DNA from: an uncultured Eubacteriales bacterium
GTDB taxonomy: Bacteria > Bacillota > Clostridia > Oscillospirales > Acutalibacteraceae
DNA length: 64,000 nt
Direction of reading: 5' to 3'
Assembly (NCBI GenBank): GCA_934444365.1
Contig: CAKSCM010000008.1
Coordinates: forward strand, 1-64,000
In this document: positions 17,057-26,232 of the stretch, piece after piece
Position numbering within the stretch: the stretch's first letter is position 1
Layout of the letters: every line of letters starts with the position of its first letter
The notes under the pieces: model-generated
Seen by the model: only the letters and a program-made list of their open reading frames with translations
Databases searched by the model: none
What the model was told of the DNA's origin: nothing
Position numbers and translations under genes: made by a program

Positions 17057-19252
17057 TTACTCCCGCCTTACGGATCTTTCCTCGTCGAAAAACATCACCA
17101 CGCTGTCGCCGTCGGAATTGGCGGTATAGGTAAGGTTTATTCCGGCATTCATAAGAAGTGCGCCCGAATACACCCTGCCGCTTTCCCTCTCGCGGTAAAG
17201 CGAATCTTCCTTTAATCCCTTAAGCCGTACAATTAAATGAGGGTATTCCTCATGGCGCATTGTAACGACGCTCACCATCGCACAGTCCCTGCTTTCCGAT
17301 ACTATCTGCCACACGGCGCGATACGGATTTTCAAACGGAGAAACAAGGCGGTAAAGGTCGCCCCTTCTTACAAGATCATAGGTCTCGTGATACAGCTTAA
17401 TCTGTCTTTTAATTTCGTCTTTGTCGTCATCACTCAGCTTGCATGGGTCGAGTTCATAACCGAATGTACCCCAAAGCGCAACGTTGCCCTTAGTTTTATA
17501 CCCCGTCCTCGGGCAGGCCGATACATGCGCGCCGACGCTCGATGCAGGGTAACAAACCGACGTTCCGAACTGTATTCCGAGCCGCTCGATCGGATCGGTA
17601 TTGTCGCTTGCCCATATCTGGGGCGAATAGTAAAGCATTCCCGGATCAAACCGGCCGCCGCCGCCAGAACAGCTCTCGAAAAGAATGTCGGGATATTTTG
17701 TAACAAGCCGTTCCATAATCTCGTATGTTCCGAGAATAAAGCGGTGTAAAAATTCTTTTTGGCGGTCGGGCGGCAAGTGTGCCGAGCCGGCGTCGGCTAT
17801 ATTGCGGTTAAAATCCCATTTTAAATAATCAATACGGCCGGTCGATAAAACCTTGTCCATCTGCTCCCAGATATTCTCCCGTACGTCCTTTCGGGAAAAA
17901 TCGAGCACATACTGGTTCCTCCCGAGCATAGGCTCGCGCCCCTTTACGTGGACATGCCAGTCGGGATGCTCTCTGAACAGCTCGGAGTCGGGCGAGATCA
18001 TTTCGGGCTCATACCATATTCCGAATTTAAGTCCCTCGGCGTTTACCCTGTCGGCAAGCGCCTCTATGCCGCCGGGCAGCTTTTCTTTATTTACATACCA
18101 ATCTCCGAGAGAAGAACGATCGTTATTCCTGTGTCCGAACCATCCGTCATCCATGACAAGCAGCTCAATGCCGAGCTTTTTGGCCTCTTTTGCAAAAGCG
18201 ACCAGTTTATCGGCGTTAAAATCAAAATAGGCAGCCTCCCAGCTGTTTATAAGCAAAGGACGCTTTTCGTCTTTATATTTGCCCCTTATAAGATGGTTAT
18301 TGTAAAAACGGTGGAAAATTCTGCTCATCTCGCCGATTCCGCCGGTTGTAAAAACCATTACTACCTCGGGCGCATCGAATTTTTCGCCCGGCAAAAGGGT
18401 CCAGCCGAAATTTTCCGGACAAATCCCCATTAAAAACCGGGTCGTGTGGTTGTGGTCGCACTCGGCAAGTGCGGAAAAATTGCCCGAATAGACAAAATTA
18501 AAGCCGTACACCTCGCCGCCGTTCTCGTCGGCGTTTTTTCCGACTATGGCCGCAAAGGGATTCTGGCAATGACCCGAAGCGCCACGCATGCTTTCCACCC
18601 CTTGAACCCCGTGCGAAAGGGGACGTCTTTCGACGCTTCTCTCCTTGCAGTGCCGTCCGTACAGACTCAAAAAATCATAATCCATTCCCGGCAGATTAAG
18701 ACAAAGGCTGAATATCCGCTCGATAACAAGGGGATCCTTGCCGCAATTCTCGGCTTTTACTCTGCGCGTCATAACGCCGGTATTTTCAAAAACCGAATAA
18801 TAAAGGGTTATTTTCAGCCCCGTAACAATATCCTCGGCGTAAATTTCGAGGCTCTCTGCCCCGTCGCCGTCAACCGAGTAGGTCGACGGAAGTCCCGGAA
18901 TTCCCGGCTTACCGCCGTATATTTTATGTCCGGTATAACGGATATCGGTTACATTGTCGCCGTTTTCATTTTTTACAGACAGCGCCGATATGCGAAAATC
19001 CCCGGCACCGAAGGTCCCGTATTCCATGGGCGCCGTATCGGGCGAAAAGCCGTGCTCACCTATTACCGGATTCGCCGGACTGAAGGAGGCGTTGGGCCAC
19101 ACGCATTCCCTGTCGGGCACATATGTATCTGGAATTTTAGGACCGTAGTACAAATTAAGAATGTAATTTTCTTCGTAGATTTTAATTATGTAGCTTGAAT
19201 CGGAAGTATCAAGCTTAAAGGTTCGGTGTTCGATGTCGTAAATAATCGGCAT
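17057..19252 (-). CDS. alpha-galactosidase, glycoside hydrolase family 36
   Basis: A 731-residue protein of the long GH36 type. An N-terminal beta-supersandwich (about 1-320) is followed by a TIM barrel. The nucleophile is D480 in LKWDFNR, the acid/base is D550 in WASDNTD, and LLVMDDGWFG and ESCSGGGGRFD are present. It releases terminal alpha-galactose from raffinose-type sugars or galactomannan. There is no signal peptide, so it acts on imported oligosaccharides. AAGGAG precedes the ATG at 19252; a longer frame with another start is not supported. It lies 164 nt downstream of a putative glycosidase gene on the same strand. Confidence 0.95.
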   Translation of the reverse strand: MPIIYDIEHRTFKLDTSDSSYIIKIYEENYILNLYYGPKIPDTYVPDRECVWPNASFSPANPVIGEHGFSPDTAPMEYGTFGAGDFRISALSVKNENGDNVTDIRYTGHKIYGGKPGIPGLPSTYSVDGDGAESLEIYAEDIVTGLKITLYYSVFENTGVMTRRVKAENCGKDPLVIERIFSLCLNLPGMDYDFLSLYGRHCKERSVERRPLSHGVQGVESMRGASGHCQNPFAAIVGKNADENGGEVYGFNFVYSGNFSALAECDHNHTTRFLMGICPENFGWTLLPGEKFDAPEVVMVFTTGGIGEMSRIFHRFYNNHLIRGKYKDEKRPLLINSWEAAYFDFNADKLVAFAKEAKKLGIELLVMDDGWFGHRNNDRSSLGDWYVNKEKLPGGIEALADRVNAEGLKFGIWYEPEMISPDSELFREHPDWHVHVKGREPMLGRNQYVLDFSRKDVRENIWEQMDKVLSTGRIDYLKWDFNRNIADAGSAHLPPDRQKEFLHRFILGTYEIMERLVTKYPDILFESCSGGGGRFDPGMLYYSPQIWASDNTDPIERLGIQFGTSVCYPASSVGAHVSACPRTGYKTKGNVALWGTFGYELDPCKLSDDDKDEIKRQIKLYHETYDLVRRGDLYRLVSPFENPYRAVWQIVSESRDCAMVSVVTMRHEEYPHLIVRLKGLKEDSLYRERESGRVYSGALLMNAGINLTYTANSDGDSVVMFFDEERSVRRE

Positions 19253-19416
19253 AACATTTCTCCTTAAATCCACTGTTCTTTTAGTTTGTTTTTTCACCTT
19301 ATCGCTTCCGGCAATCCGGTTTTCAGCCTTTTTGCAATCTGCAGGTCAAAAAGCCGAACTCTTCGCCTACCGCCGATGACGGATAAATTATAACAAAATA
19401 ATTATTACCTGTTTAT

Positions 19417-20658
19417 TCACTGTTTGTCAAACCTGATGACGGCCAGCTGCCCTGCACTGAAAATGCTGCACACCGTGTGTTCGCTGCCGCCGGCCGAGTT
19501 TTGTCCGACGGCGTCGGTGTAATTGCCGAAGGCCTTCCAGCCGTCCCACTCTTTCCTCTTGGGTCTTACGCCGCCGGCAAAGGTAAAGGACAGCGCGACA
19601 TTCTCACCACGGGAGGTATTGACCGCCGCAAGATACCTCGTGCCGGTTTTATCCTTAAAAAACGAAAGCAAAACATTTTCATTTTCCGAAGAAATGCCCG
19701 TAAGATCATTATCCCCCTCAAAAACAGGGATTCCGCCATAGCTTTTTTCGGTGAAATATGCACCTTCAATATCAAGGCTCATCATAAGCTCGCCGAACTG
19801 ATGATGAAATATCCGCATTTCGTCACTCATCCAGCCGAAGCTCGCCGTACGGTCGCCGAACTGATTTATCGGCGCTTCGCGGTAGTTGTCCCCCGACACC
19901 GCATGTCCGTCCGGGAAAAACCAGCCGATTCCTTTAGCTCCCATGGCCGCCGCCGTGGATATCTGCCAACGGTAGTCCGCCTGACTCTTACATTCGTATT
20001 TATAATGATTCTGGCAAAGGAGGGTCGTATTGTAATTTACACCGCTGCGTAATTTAAGCTGCATGTATTCATAAAGATTGCAAAAATAATCGTTCCAGCC
20101 GGTGTCGTCCTTTCGCCCCTGGGTATAGCAGTCGTATCCTATCTCGCTCAAACCGCTTTGCGCAATACAGCGATCCAGATAATTTGCCAGCGTATCGGTT
20201 CCCATGCGCTCGCCGATCCAGTCAAACCACGGCAGCAAATTAAGATATGCGAACCACTCCGGCGCTTCGTCCCTTATTATTCTCGCCGCTTTAAACGAGG
20301 CTTCGGCGTCCCCGGCGTCCGGCTCGTCCGTAACAAAAACTCCGAACGCGGCAGGATGTCCGCCGTAATCCTTTACGGCGCGGCGCACCTTCCGGCGGTA
20401 ATTCTCCCAGTCGTTTTCCCTTCCGGTTTTATATATCGCCACGCCGGAAATGCTCTCGATGTTAAGAATAGGGCTTATTCCATACTCCTGACATTCATCC
20501 AACAAAGCGAGAACCGCCTCTTTACCGTCATCCTCCCGGATTATCGGGGTCAGCGGATGGTTGATCCCGAGATCGGCCCAGTTTTTCACCATACCGGGAT
20601 AAGTCTCCTTCATAGGCAAATAGGTCCAGCAGTATACAGGATAGTTTGAAAGCGGCAT
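19417..20658 (-). CDS. putative TIM-barrel glycosidase of unknown specificity
   Basis: A 413-residue cytoplasmic protein. A (beta/alpha)8-like domain (about 1-310) is followed by a small C-terminal beta domain with YLAAVNTSRGENVALSFTF. FGVFVTDEPDAG (E112) sits where clan GH-A-like barrels place the acid/base residue. GYDCYTQG and GAKGIGWFFPDGHA are further barrel-strand motifs. No named GH family is certain. AGGAG is about 10 nt before the ATG. It shares a strand with the GH36 gene and may work on the same glycan. Confidence 0.6.
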   Translation of the reverse strand: MPLSNYPVYCWTYLPMKETYPGMVKNWADLGINHPLTPIIREDDGKEAVLALLDECQEYGISPILNIESISGVAIYKTGRENDWENYRRKVRRAVKDYGGHPAAFGVFVTDEPDAGDAEASFKAARIIRDEAPEWFAYLNLLPWFDWIGERMGTDTLANYLDRCIAQSGLSEIGYDCYTQGRKDDTGWNDYFCNLYEYMQLKLRSGVNYNTTLLCQNHYKYECKSQADYRWQISTAAAMGAKGIGWFFPDGHAVSGDNYREAPINQFGDRTASFGWMSDEMRIFHHQFGELMMSLDIEGAYFTEKSYGGIPVFEGDNDLTGISSENENVLLSFFKDKTGTRYLAAVNTSRGENVALSFTFAGGVRPKRKEWDGWKAFGNYTDAVGQNSAGGSEHTVCSIFSAGQLAVIRFDKQ

Positions 20659-20730
20659 TTAAGGTTTCTCCTCTCGTTTTCGTCGGTTTTAATGCTTAAT
20701 GCTTGGGGGCAATTATGCTTTTCCCGGGGG

Positions 20731-20756
20731 AAAACCGCCCGGATTTTTGCCCGGGC
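20731..20756 (-). promoter_or_regulatory. terminator-like hairpin in the leader of the putative glycosidase
   Basis: On the complement GCCCGG and CCGGGC pair across a 8-nt loop and are followed by GGTTTT, inside the roughly 240-nt leader between promoter and ATG. This could be an attenuator. The T-run is short and no anti-terminator or riboswitch fold was recognised. Confidence 0.35.
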
Positions 20757-20904
20757 GCTTAAAATCGACCCATATTGCAATCCGTTCGGGCCAAAAGGTA
20801 CTTTGCCGAAAAATCCGGCTTTTCGAAGGCGTAACACATCCCTTAAAGCATTCCTAAAACGACGCATTTTCCGCCGTAAATACCCACATCTTGCATTTTG
20901 GGCC

Positions 20905-20933
20905 ATTATAACAGATAGTTTTTTTAAAAGCAA
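20905..20933 (-). promoter_or_regulatory. promoter of the glycosidase genes
   Basis: TTGCTT-17-TATAAT on the complement, implying an unusually long leader of about 240 nt. The rest of 20934-21204 holds only AT-rich DNA and a GGCCG/CGGCC inverted repeat near 21044-21075; no gene is seen. Confidence 0.7.
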
Positions 20934-21204
20934 TTACCGTCATGTTAAAATCTTGCCGGACAATACGCTTTTTGACCGGCCTTGTTTCCGGAGAAATACT
21001 TTGTTTACATCCGGCAAAGCCGTAAATTCGTCGTAAAATAAACGGCCGGCAGATGAAAAAACCACCCGGCGGCCAAAAAACAAAGTATAAAAATAAAGCA
21101 AAACGCGATCCCAAATCAATCAGATCTTAACCTTAAGCATAGAATACTCATCCGAACCCGATTTTGGCGAAAAAATCCGACAAACCGACAGATAACCAAA
21201 GAAT

Positions 21205-21249
21205 AAAAAAGGAATGACAATCTTCTGATGAAAACTGTCATTCCTTTTA
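21205..21249 (-). terminator. terminator of tRNA-Pro
   Basis: On the complement AAGGAATGACA pairs with TGTCATTCCTT and runs into TTTTTTATT directly downstream of the tRNA. Confidence 0.9.
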
Positions 21250-21253
21250 TTTA

Positions 21254-21330
21254 TGGTCGGAGTGCCGGGATTCGAACCCGGGGCCTCTTGGTCCCGAACC
21301 AAGCGCGATACCAAACTTCGCCACACCCCG
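21254..21330 (-). tRNA. tRNA-Pro (anticodon CGG)
   Basis: A 77-nt gene read on the complement with a complete cloverleaf. The acceptor CGGGGTG pairs with CACTCCG (one G-T pair). The anticodon stem CTTGG/CCAAG encloses loop TTCGGGA, giving anticodon CGG for CCG codons. GGTTCGAATCC forms the T arm, and 3' CCA is encoded. It has its own promoter and terminator. Confidence 0.97.
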
Positions 21331-21348
21331 TTTTTTCAAAGCCTAAAA

Positions 21349-21377
21349 ATTATATGGCATAACGAGGGTTTTGTCAA
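21349..21377 (-). promoter_or_regulatory. promoter of tRNA-Pro
   Basis: A perfect TTGACA-17-TATAAT on the complement, -10 box about 18 nt before the tRNA 5' end. Confidence 0.92.
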
Positions 21378-21522
21378 GTGTTTTATTTGTCTTTTACGGG
21401 AATATTTTATGAATTTTCACTGCTTTCCCCTTTCCGACGATAAAATGCCGTCTGCAAAATTGACGGATTACAGGACAAAATACCGCTCTTGCTATAACCA
21501 CCGGAACTTGCCCCCCCGTATA

Positions 21523-21552
21523 TTGACAAGCAGAGGCTTATTCTGTTAAAAT
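21523..21552 (+). promoter_or_regulatory. promoter of the DUF1015 gene
   Basis: TTGACA and TAAAAT with an 18-bp spacer, about 130 nt before the ATG at 21680. Nothing else is seen between the tRNA promoter and this gene. Confidence 0.6.
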
Positions 21553-21679
21553 AACAGTATATATATTCAGTGAGAAAAGGCTTCGGCAAAATGCGACTTT
21601 TTTCGTGCTTTTCAATGCGTTTTTCTCGCCGCATATTTTCAAAAAACTAATTTTTGTTTCGAAAGGTTGATATTCAGGA

Positions 21680-22972
21680 ATGGCAGTTGTAGTACCCTTT
21701 TGCGCAATGCGTTTCGGCCCGGACGCCGGAAATCCCGAAAAGCTCGTTTGTCCTCCGTACGATATAATAAGCGAGGAGGAGCGGCTCGGCTATCTTGCCG
21801 AAAACGAACACAACATAATACGTCTTGAGCTTCCGCGCGAGGGTGAGGATCCGTATCTTGTCGCCGGACAATTGCAGGCCAAGTGGCTAAGCGACGGAAT
21901 TCTTAAAATCGACAAAAAGCCGGCCGTATATGTTTATGAAATAGAATTCAAGGCAGGCAACGAAACCAAAAAGATAAGCGGAATCATCTGCCGTGTAAGG
22001 CTTGAGGAATTCTCAAAGGGCATAGTTTTGCCCCACGAGGAAACCCTGACCAAGGCCAAGGCCGACCGCTTAAATTTAATGAAGGCAACCGGTTCAAATT
22101 TCAGCCAGATATACTCCCTTTATAATGATACAAACCTTGAAACGGCCGACATTATAGACCGTTTTGTCGCCGTAAATGCCCCCAAACAGATTATAAACGG
22201 ACCCGACGGGCTTATTCACCGCCTTTGGATTATTGACGACGAGAATTTAACCGCACTTATCACAAAACAGTTTGCAAGCCGTAAGCTTTACATTGCCGAC
22301 GGCCATCATCGCTACGAAACGGCCATTAACTATCGTAATTATCTTTACGAGACCAAAAAGGCCGCCCCCGGCGACGACTGCGACTATATAATGATGATGC
22401 TTGTAAGGATGGATCATCCCGGGCTTGTTGTATTCCCGACCCACCGTATAGTAAGGGGAATAGAGAACTTCGATGTAAATTCGGTTTTTGAAAAATGCGG
22501 AGATAATTTTGATATTACTCCCGTTTTCGACGCTGCCGAAGCCCAAAAGGCCCTTGACGAGGGCTACAAATCCGAAAAAACCGTCTTTGCGGTGGTTCAT
22601 GGTGATAAAGAAAACAGAAAATTCACCCTCATGACCTACAAGGGCGCCCTTGTGCCCGAGGAGACCCTGTCTGGCAGCAGGGCATTAAGAGGACTTGACG
22701 TAAGCATACTGCATTCGATGGTACTCGAAAAGGCCTTCGGAATAGACAAGGCCAACATGGCCTCGCAAAAGAATCTGACTTATACAAGGGATTTCGATGA
22801 GGCTGTAAATTCCGTCGGACTCGACGGCGTTAACTGTTCGATAATTATAAATCCCACCCGTGTGGACGAAATACGCGATGTTGCGGCCGCCTCGGAAAAA
22901 ATGCCGCAGAAATCGACCTATTTTTATCCTAAGCTTATAACCGGCATGGTTATGAATAAAATCACAAAATAG
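21680..22972 (+). CDS. DUF1015 family protein
   Basis: A 430-residue protein with the family N-terminus (VVPFCAMRFGPDAGNPEKLVCPPYD) and the central IADGHHRYETAINY segment, which looks like a metal or substrate site. DUF1015 proteins are soluble and in many Clostridia lie near serine and phosphoglycerate genes. Here serCA is 25 kb away. No enzymatic role is established to my knowledge. The start at 21680 matches the family; the best purine-rich RBS is about 12 nt upstream. Confidence 0.9.
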   Translation: MAVVVPFCAMRFGPDAGNPEKLVCPPYDIISEEERLGYLAENEHNIIRLELPREGEDPYLVAGQLQAKWLSDGILKIDKKPAVYVYEIEFKAGNETKKISGIICRVRLEEFSKGIVLPHEETLTKAKADRLNLMKATGSNFSQIYSLYNDTNLETADIIDRFVAVNAPKQIINGPDGLIHRLWIIDDENLTALITKQFASRKLYIADGHHRYETAINYRNYLYETKKAAPGDDCDYIMMMLVRMDHPGLVVFPTHRIVRGIENFDVNSVFEKCGDNFDITPVFDAAEAQKALDEGYKSEKTVFAVVHGDKENRKFTLMTYKGALVPEETLSGSRALRGLDVSILHSMVLEKAFGIDKANMASQKNLTYTRDFDEAVNSVGLDGVNCSIIINPTRVDEIRDVAAASEKMPQKSTYFYPKLITGMVMNKITK

Positions 22973-23048
22973 CTTAAAAGCTTAAAAGGAATTTAAAGCT
23001 TTATTCTTTCACAGGTGCAAAGGACAGAAACGGAGGCGTAAAGAAAAA

Positions 23049-25193
23049 ATGAGACGATTGCTCGGCGCCGCCGGATTCGGCTTTTTTCTCTCCCTCGTTG
23101 CTGCCGGTGTTTTCGGATTCAACTTTGCGGTCGGCGCCGCCGCAATATGCCTTCTTACGACCATCGCTCTGCTTATATTTTTAAAACCGCAAGCAAAGTT
23201 GTCGGTCGGCATATTTCCCTTTATGGCCTTTTGCGCCTGTGTGATTTACTGTCTTGCGACGATTATATCGGTAAACCCCACAATTCCGTTCAGGGACAAA
23301 AACGTGACCTTTGAGGCGACGGTTGAGGAAATACCGGCCGATCCCACCACGCTGCCGCTTAAATACACAGTTAAAACGGACCTTTCGGGCGAGCTCGATA
23401 AAAGCACAAGGATAATGCTAAGCTCCCTTGAATACATCGATTGCCTTCCGGGAGATACAATAACGGTCACTTCACACCTTAAAGAACACGAAACCCCCAA
23501 ACGCTTTTATCCGTCCGGCATATTCCTTTTCGGCACCATAAAAAACGACTCGGTGACCGTGACCCGTAACGAAAATCCGTCGCTTATTCACAAGGCGACC
23601 CGTTTCAGACACGAGGTCGCCGCAAGGGTCACGGGCATTTTGCCCGATGATGAGGGTTCTATTGTAAACGCGATTACCTTCGGCAGTGATTTTTTGAACA
23701 ACGAGCTTTATGCCTTGTTCGAATATATCGGGGTTTCCCATCTGTTTTCGGTAAGCGGACTGCATGTAGGCGTAATAGGACAGACCACCATGCTGCTGCT
23801 TGGCTTTTTCGGGGTGAAAAAGCGGTTTGCGGCTCTTTTTTCAGCCGTCGGCGTCTGGGTGTTTATGACAATAATCGGCTTCCCGTTTTCGGCCCAAAGA
23901 GCCGCCGTGATGTTTACCGTGTACACCCTCGGTATGATAATCTTCAAAAATGCCGATGCACTCAATTCGCTCGGCCTTTCGGCACTTCTGGTTACGCTGG
24001 TATCGCCCTTTGCGGCGCTTGACGTCGGACTTTTGAGTTCGTTGTCGAGCTGTCTCGGAATTCTTGTTTTTGCAAAACCCATAAGGGCATTCATACTTTC
24101 AAAGCTTAAACCAGGGTACGGCAAGCTGGTGTTTTTTGTCGTATCCTCGGTCTCCACCACCATAGCAGCAACCGTAGGAATACTTCCCTGCTCGGTGATA
24201 TTTTTCGGTTCGCTGTCACTGCTGTCGCCGATAGCCAATCTGCTGCTTATTCCGATCTCATATCCCCTGCTTTTCTGCTCGGTTGCCGGCTGTCTGTTCG
24301 GCACGATAGGAGGGATTTTCAGCGGACTTAGTTCATTTTCTTACCTTATAAGCGGATTCTGTGCCAAGGCTTGCCGTGCAATAGCCACGGTTTTAAGCTA
24401 TGTCCCCTTTGCGGACCTTAATGTAAGCTACGAATACATTACCGTCTGGTGCGGAATGTGCTTTTTTATAATCGCCGGAGCAGTATGGCTTTTTTACAAA
24501 AACGGCAGACGGCACTTTTGTGTAGTTTGCAGTATTATCTGCTGCCTGGCCGTTTTGGTAAGCGGAGTTTTATCGCATGCCGTTTTCAGCGACCGTATAA
24601 CCGAAATTATAGTATGCGACGTAGGCCAGGGCTACTGCGTTGCGGTGCGAAAAGGTTCCGATGCGGTAATAATCGACAACAACGAGAATTCCGGCGCCTC
24701 GAAGGTATCCTCGCTGCTTAAAGCGCGCGGAATATCCGAAACCTCATTGCTTATAACCGGCTCGGATACAACCCCCGAAAAATCCAAACGGATGAAAAAG
24801 CTGTGTAATATCAAAGAAACGGTATCATTTATGAGGGACGAGATATCCCTGTCGCCATGGGAGAATTTCACCATTGAATACAACAAAGCCGAAAGCGCGG
24901 TACACCTGTCAATCGGCCTTTCGACATACATAATAACCGATTATAACAGCAAGCCCGGCGGACAAACCCCCGAGGATGTTGTGATAACGACATCGGGAGG
25001 AGCCGCAAAAATTCCGACCGATAATAACTACGGGGTTTTTGTAGTATCTGCCGATTCGGTTCATTCGGCGGCCGCCTGCTCAACGCTGTCCGAATTCGGC
25101 AATGAAACCTATTATACCGGCGGAGCCGGCTCGCTGCTGATATCAACGCGCGGCACCAAGGATATATCAATAAGGAGACTTAAGGATGCCTGA
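23049..25193 (+). CDS. comEC: ComEC/Rec2 DNA-uptake channel with degenerate C-terminal domain
   Basis: A 714-residue membrane protein. Two N-terminal membrane helices are followed by an OB-like extracellular domain (about 75-190). The competence membrane domain (about 210-510) carries the family motif HLFSVSGLHVG, followed by SAQRAAVM. The C-terminal metallo-beta-lactamase-like domain starts with CDVGQGYCVAV (DVGQGD in relatives) near 520. Where the HxxxDH metal site should follow, it reads LLITGSDTTPEK, so the nuclease site is lost. Channel function for single-stranded DNA entry may remain. It overlaps holA by 8 nt. The comEA gene is not in the window. Confidence 0.92.
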   Translation: MRRLLGAAGFGFFLSLVAAGVFGFNFAVGAAAICLLTTIALLIFLKPQAKLSVGIFPFMAFCACVIYCLATIISVNPTIPFRDKNVTFEATVEEIPADPTTLPLKYTVKTDLSGELDKSTRIMLSSLEYIDCLPGDTITVTSHLKEHETPKRFYPSGIFLFGTIKNDSVTVTRNENPSLIHKATRFRHEVAARVTGILPDDEGSIVNAITFGSDFLNNELYALFEYIGVSHLFSVSGLHVGVIGQTTMLLLGFFGVKKRFAALFSAVGVWVFMTIIGFPFSAQRAAVMFTVYTLGMIIFKNADALNSLGLSALLVTLVSPFAALDVGLLSSLSSCLGILVFAKPIRAFILSKLKPGYGKLVFFVVSSVSTTIAATVGILPCSVIFFGSLSLLSPIANLLLIPISYPLLFCSVAGCLFGTIGGIFSGLSSFSYLISGFCAKACRAIATVLSYVPFADLNVSYEYITVWCGMCFFIIAGAVWLFYKNGRRHFCVVCSIICCLAVLVSGVLSHAVFSDRITEIIVCDVGQGYCVAVRKGSDAVIIDNNENSGASKVSSLLKARGISETSLLITGSDTTPEKSKRMKKLCNIKETVSFMRDEISLSPWENFTIEYNKAESAVHLSIGLSTYIITDYNSKPGGQTPEDVVITTSGGAAKIPTDNNYGVFVVSADSVHSAAACSTLSEFGNETYYTGGAGSLLISTRGTKDISIRRLKDA

Positions 25194-26226
25194 GATAAAT
25201 GAAAAAATCCTTTCATCAATGATTAAAAGCGGACAGCTTGCCTCCACGTTGATACTCTGGGGGGAGGAGGATTATCTGTCCCAAAAATACGCCGAAAGGA
25301 TAATTAAAGCCGTCACCTCGGGCGGCGACCTTAACTTAAGCGTTTTTGAAAACGACTCGGCAAAAGCCCCCGATATTATTGCCGCAGCCGATACCCTTTG
25401 TATGTTCGGCCGCCGATGCGTTTATGTAAGCGATCCTTCGCTTTCCTCATCCGGCCTCGATTCCGACGGAATAAAACTGCTTTGCGATTATTTTTCTCAG
25501 AAAAACGACTCCTGCGTGCTGCTTATGCGTTTTTCAAAAAAGGCGGTTTTTGCAGATTCCGGTTTTAAAAAGCTGATAAAAGCGGCCGCATTATACGGAG
25601 ATACGGTCAATTTCACAAGATATACAAGACAGGAGCTGCAAAAAATCCTTTGTCTTAAAGCGGCCGAAATGGGCTGTACAATGCAGGTATCCTCCGCCGC
25701 TTATCTTATAGATTCGGTCGGGGACGAGCTTGCCTCCCTTATAAACGAGATCGAAAAGCTGTCAGCCTATAAATCAGGCGGAGAAATAACCCCCGACGAC
25801 ATCTCCCTGCTTTGCGCAAAAAGCCTGCAGGCAAGGGTATTCGATATAAATAACGCCGTTTCCGCCGGCAACGCCGATAAGGCCTTTTCGGTCATTGACA
25901 CACTTATGACATTGCACGAAGAGCCGATAAGAATACTTGCGGCAATATCCTCAAGCTACACGGCGATGTACCTGATGAAATCTGCGGCAAAGGACGGATT
26001 GTCGGCCTCGCGCGTGTCCTCTCTTTGCAACAAAAAACGAAGCGAAAAGCAACTCGCCGTATCACAGCGCGAATGCTCAAAATATAAAATGACGACCCTT
26101 GCAAAATGCATCGAGATACTCACCCGTGCCGACAGCGACATGAAAAGCTCCTCTATACCGCAAAGAAGCATCCTCGAACGGGCGGTAACCGAGCTTATAG
26201 TATGCACAAAGGGTAAGGTAAGGTGA
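25186..26226 (+). CDS. holA: DNA polymerase III delta subunit
   Basis: A 346-residue clamp-loader subunit that opens the beta sliding clamp. LILWGEEDYLSQKYAERII near residue 22 is the degenerate P-loop region, and AAYLIDSVGDELASLINEIEKL near 165-190 is the typical domain III entry. It overlaps the end of comEC by 8 nt, suggesting translational coupling. The comEC-holA order is common in Firmicutes. Confidence 0.94.
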   Translation: MPEINEKILSSMIKSGQLASTLILWGEEDYLSQKYAERIIKAVTSGGDLNLSVFENDSAKAPDIIAAADTLCMFGRRCVYVSDPSLSSSGLDSDGIKLLCDYFSQKNDSCVLLMRFSKKAVFADSGFKKLIKAAALYGDTVNFTRYTRQELQKILCLKAAEMGCTMQVSSAAYLIDSVGDELASLINEIEKLSAYKSGGEITPDDISLLCAKSLQARVFDINNAVSAGNADKAFSVIDTLMTLHEEPIRILAAISSSYTAMYLMKSAAKDGLSASRVSSLCNKKRSEKQLAVSQRECSKYKMTTLAKCIEILTRADSDMKSSSIPQRSILERAVTELIVCTKGKVR

Positions 26227-26232
26227 TATCCC

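Noticed and set aside
18446..19198. 250-codon open frame antisense to the GH36 gene
   Set aside because: A complete, catalytic-site-bearing alpha-galactosidase occupies the opposite strand; the antisense product has no family features.
20854..21114. 86-codon leftward open frame upstream of the glycosidase gene
   Set aside because: It overlaps the promoter at 20905-20933, has no ribosome-binding site and matches no family.
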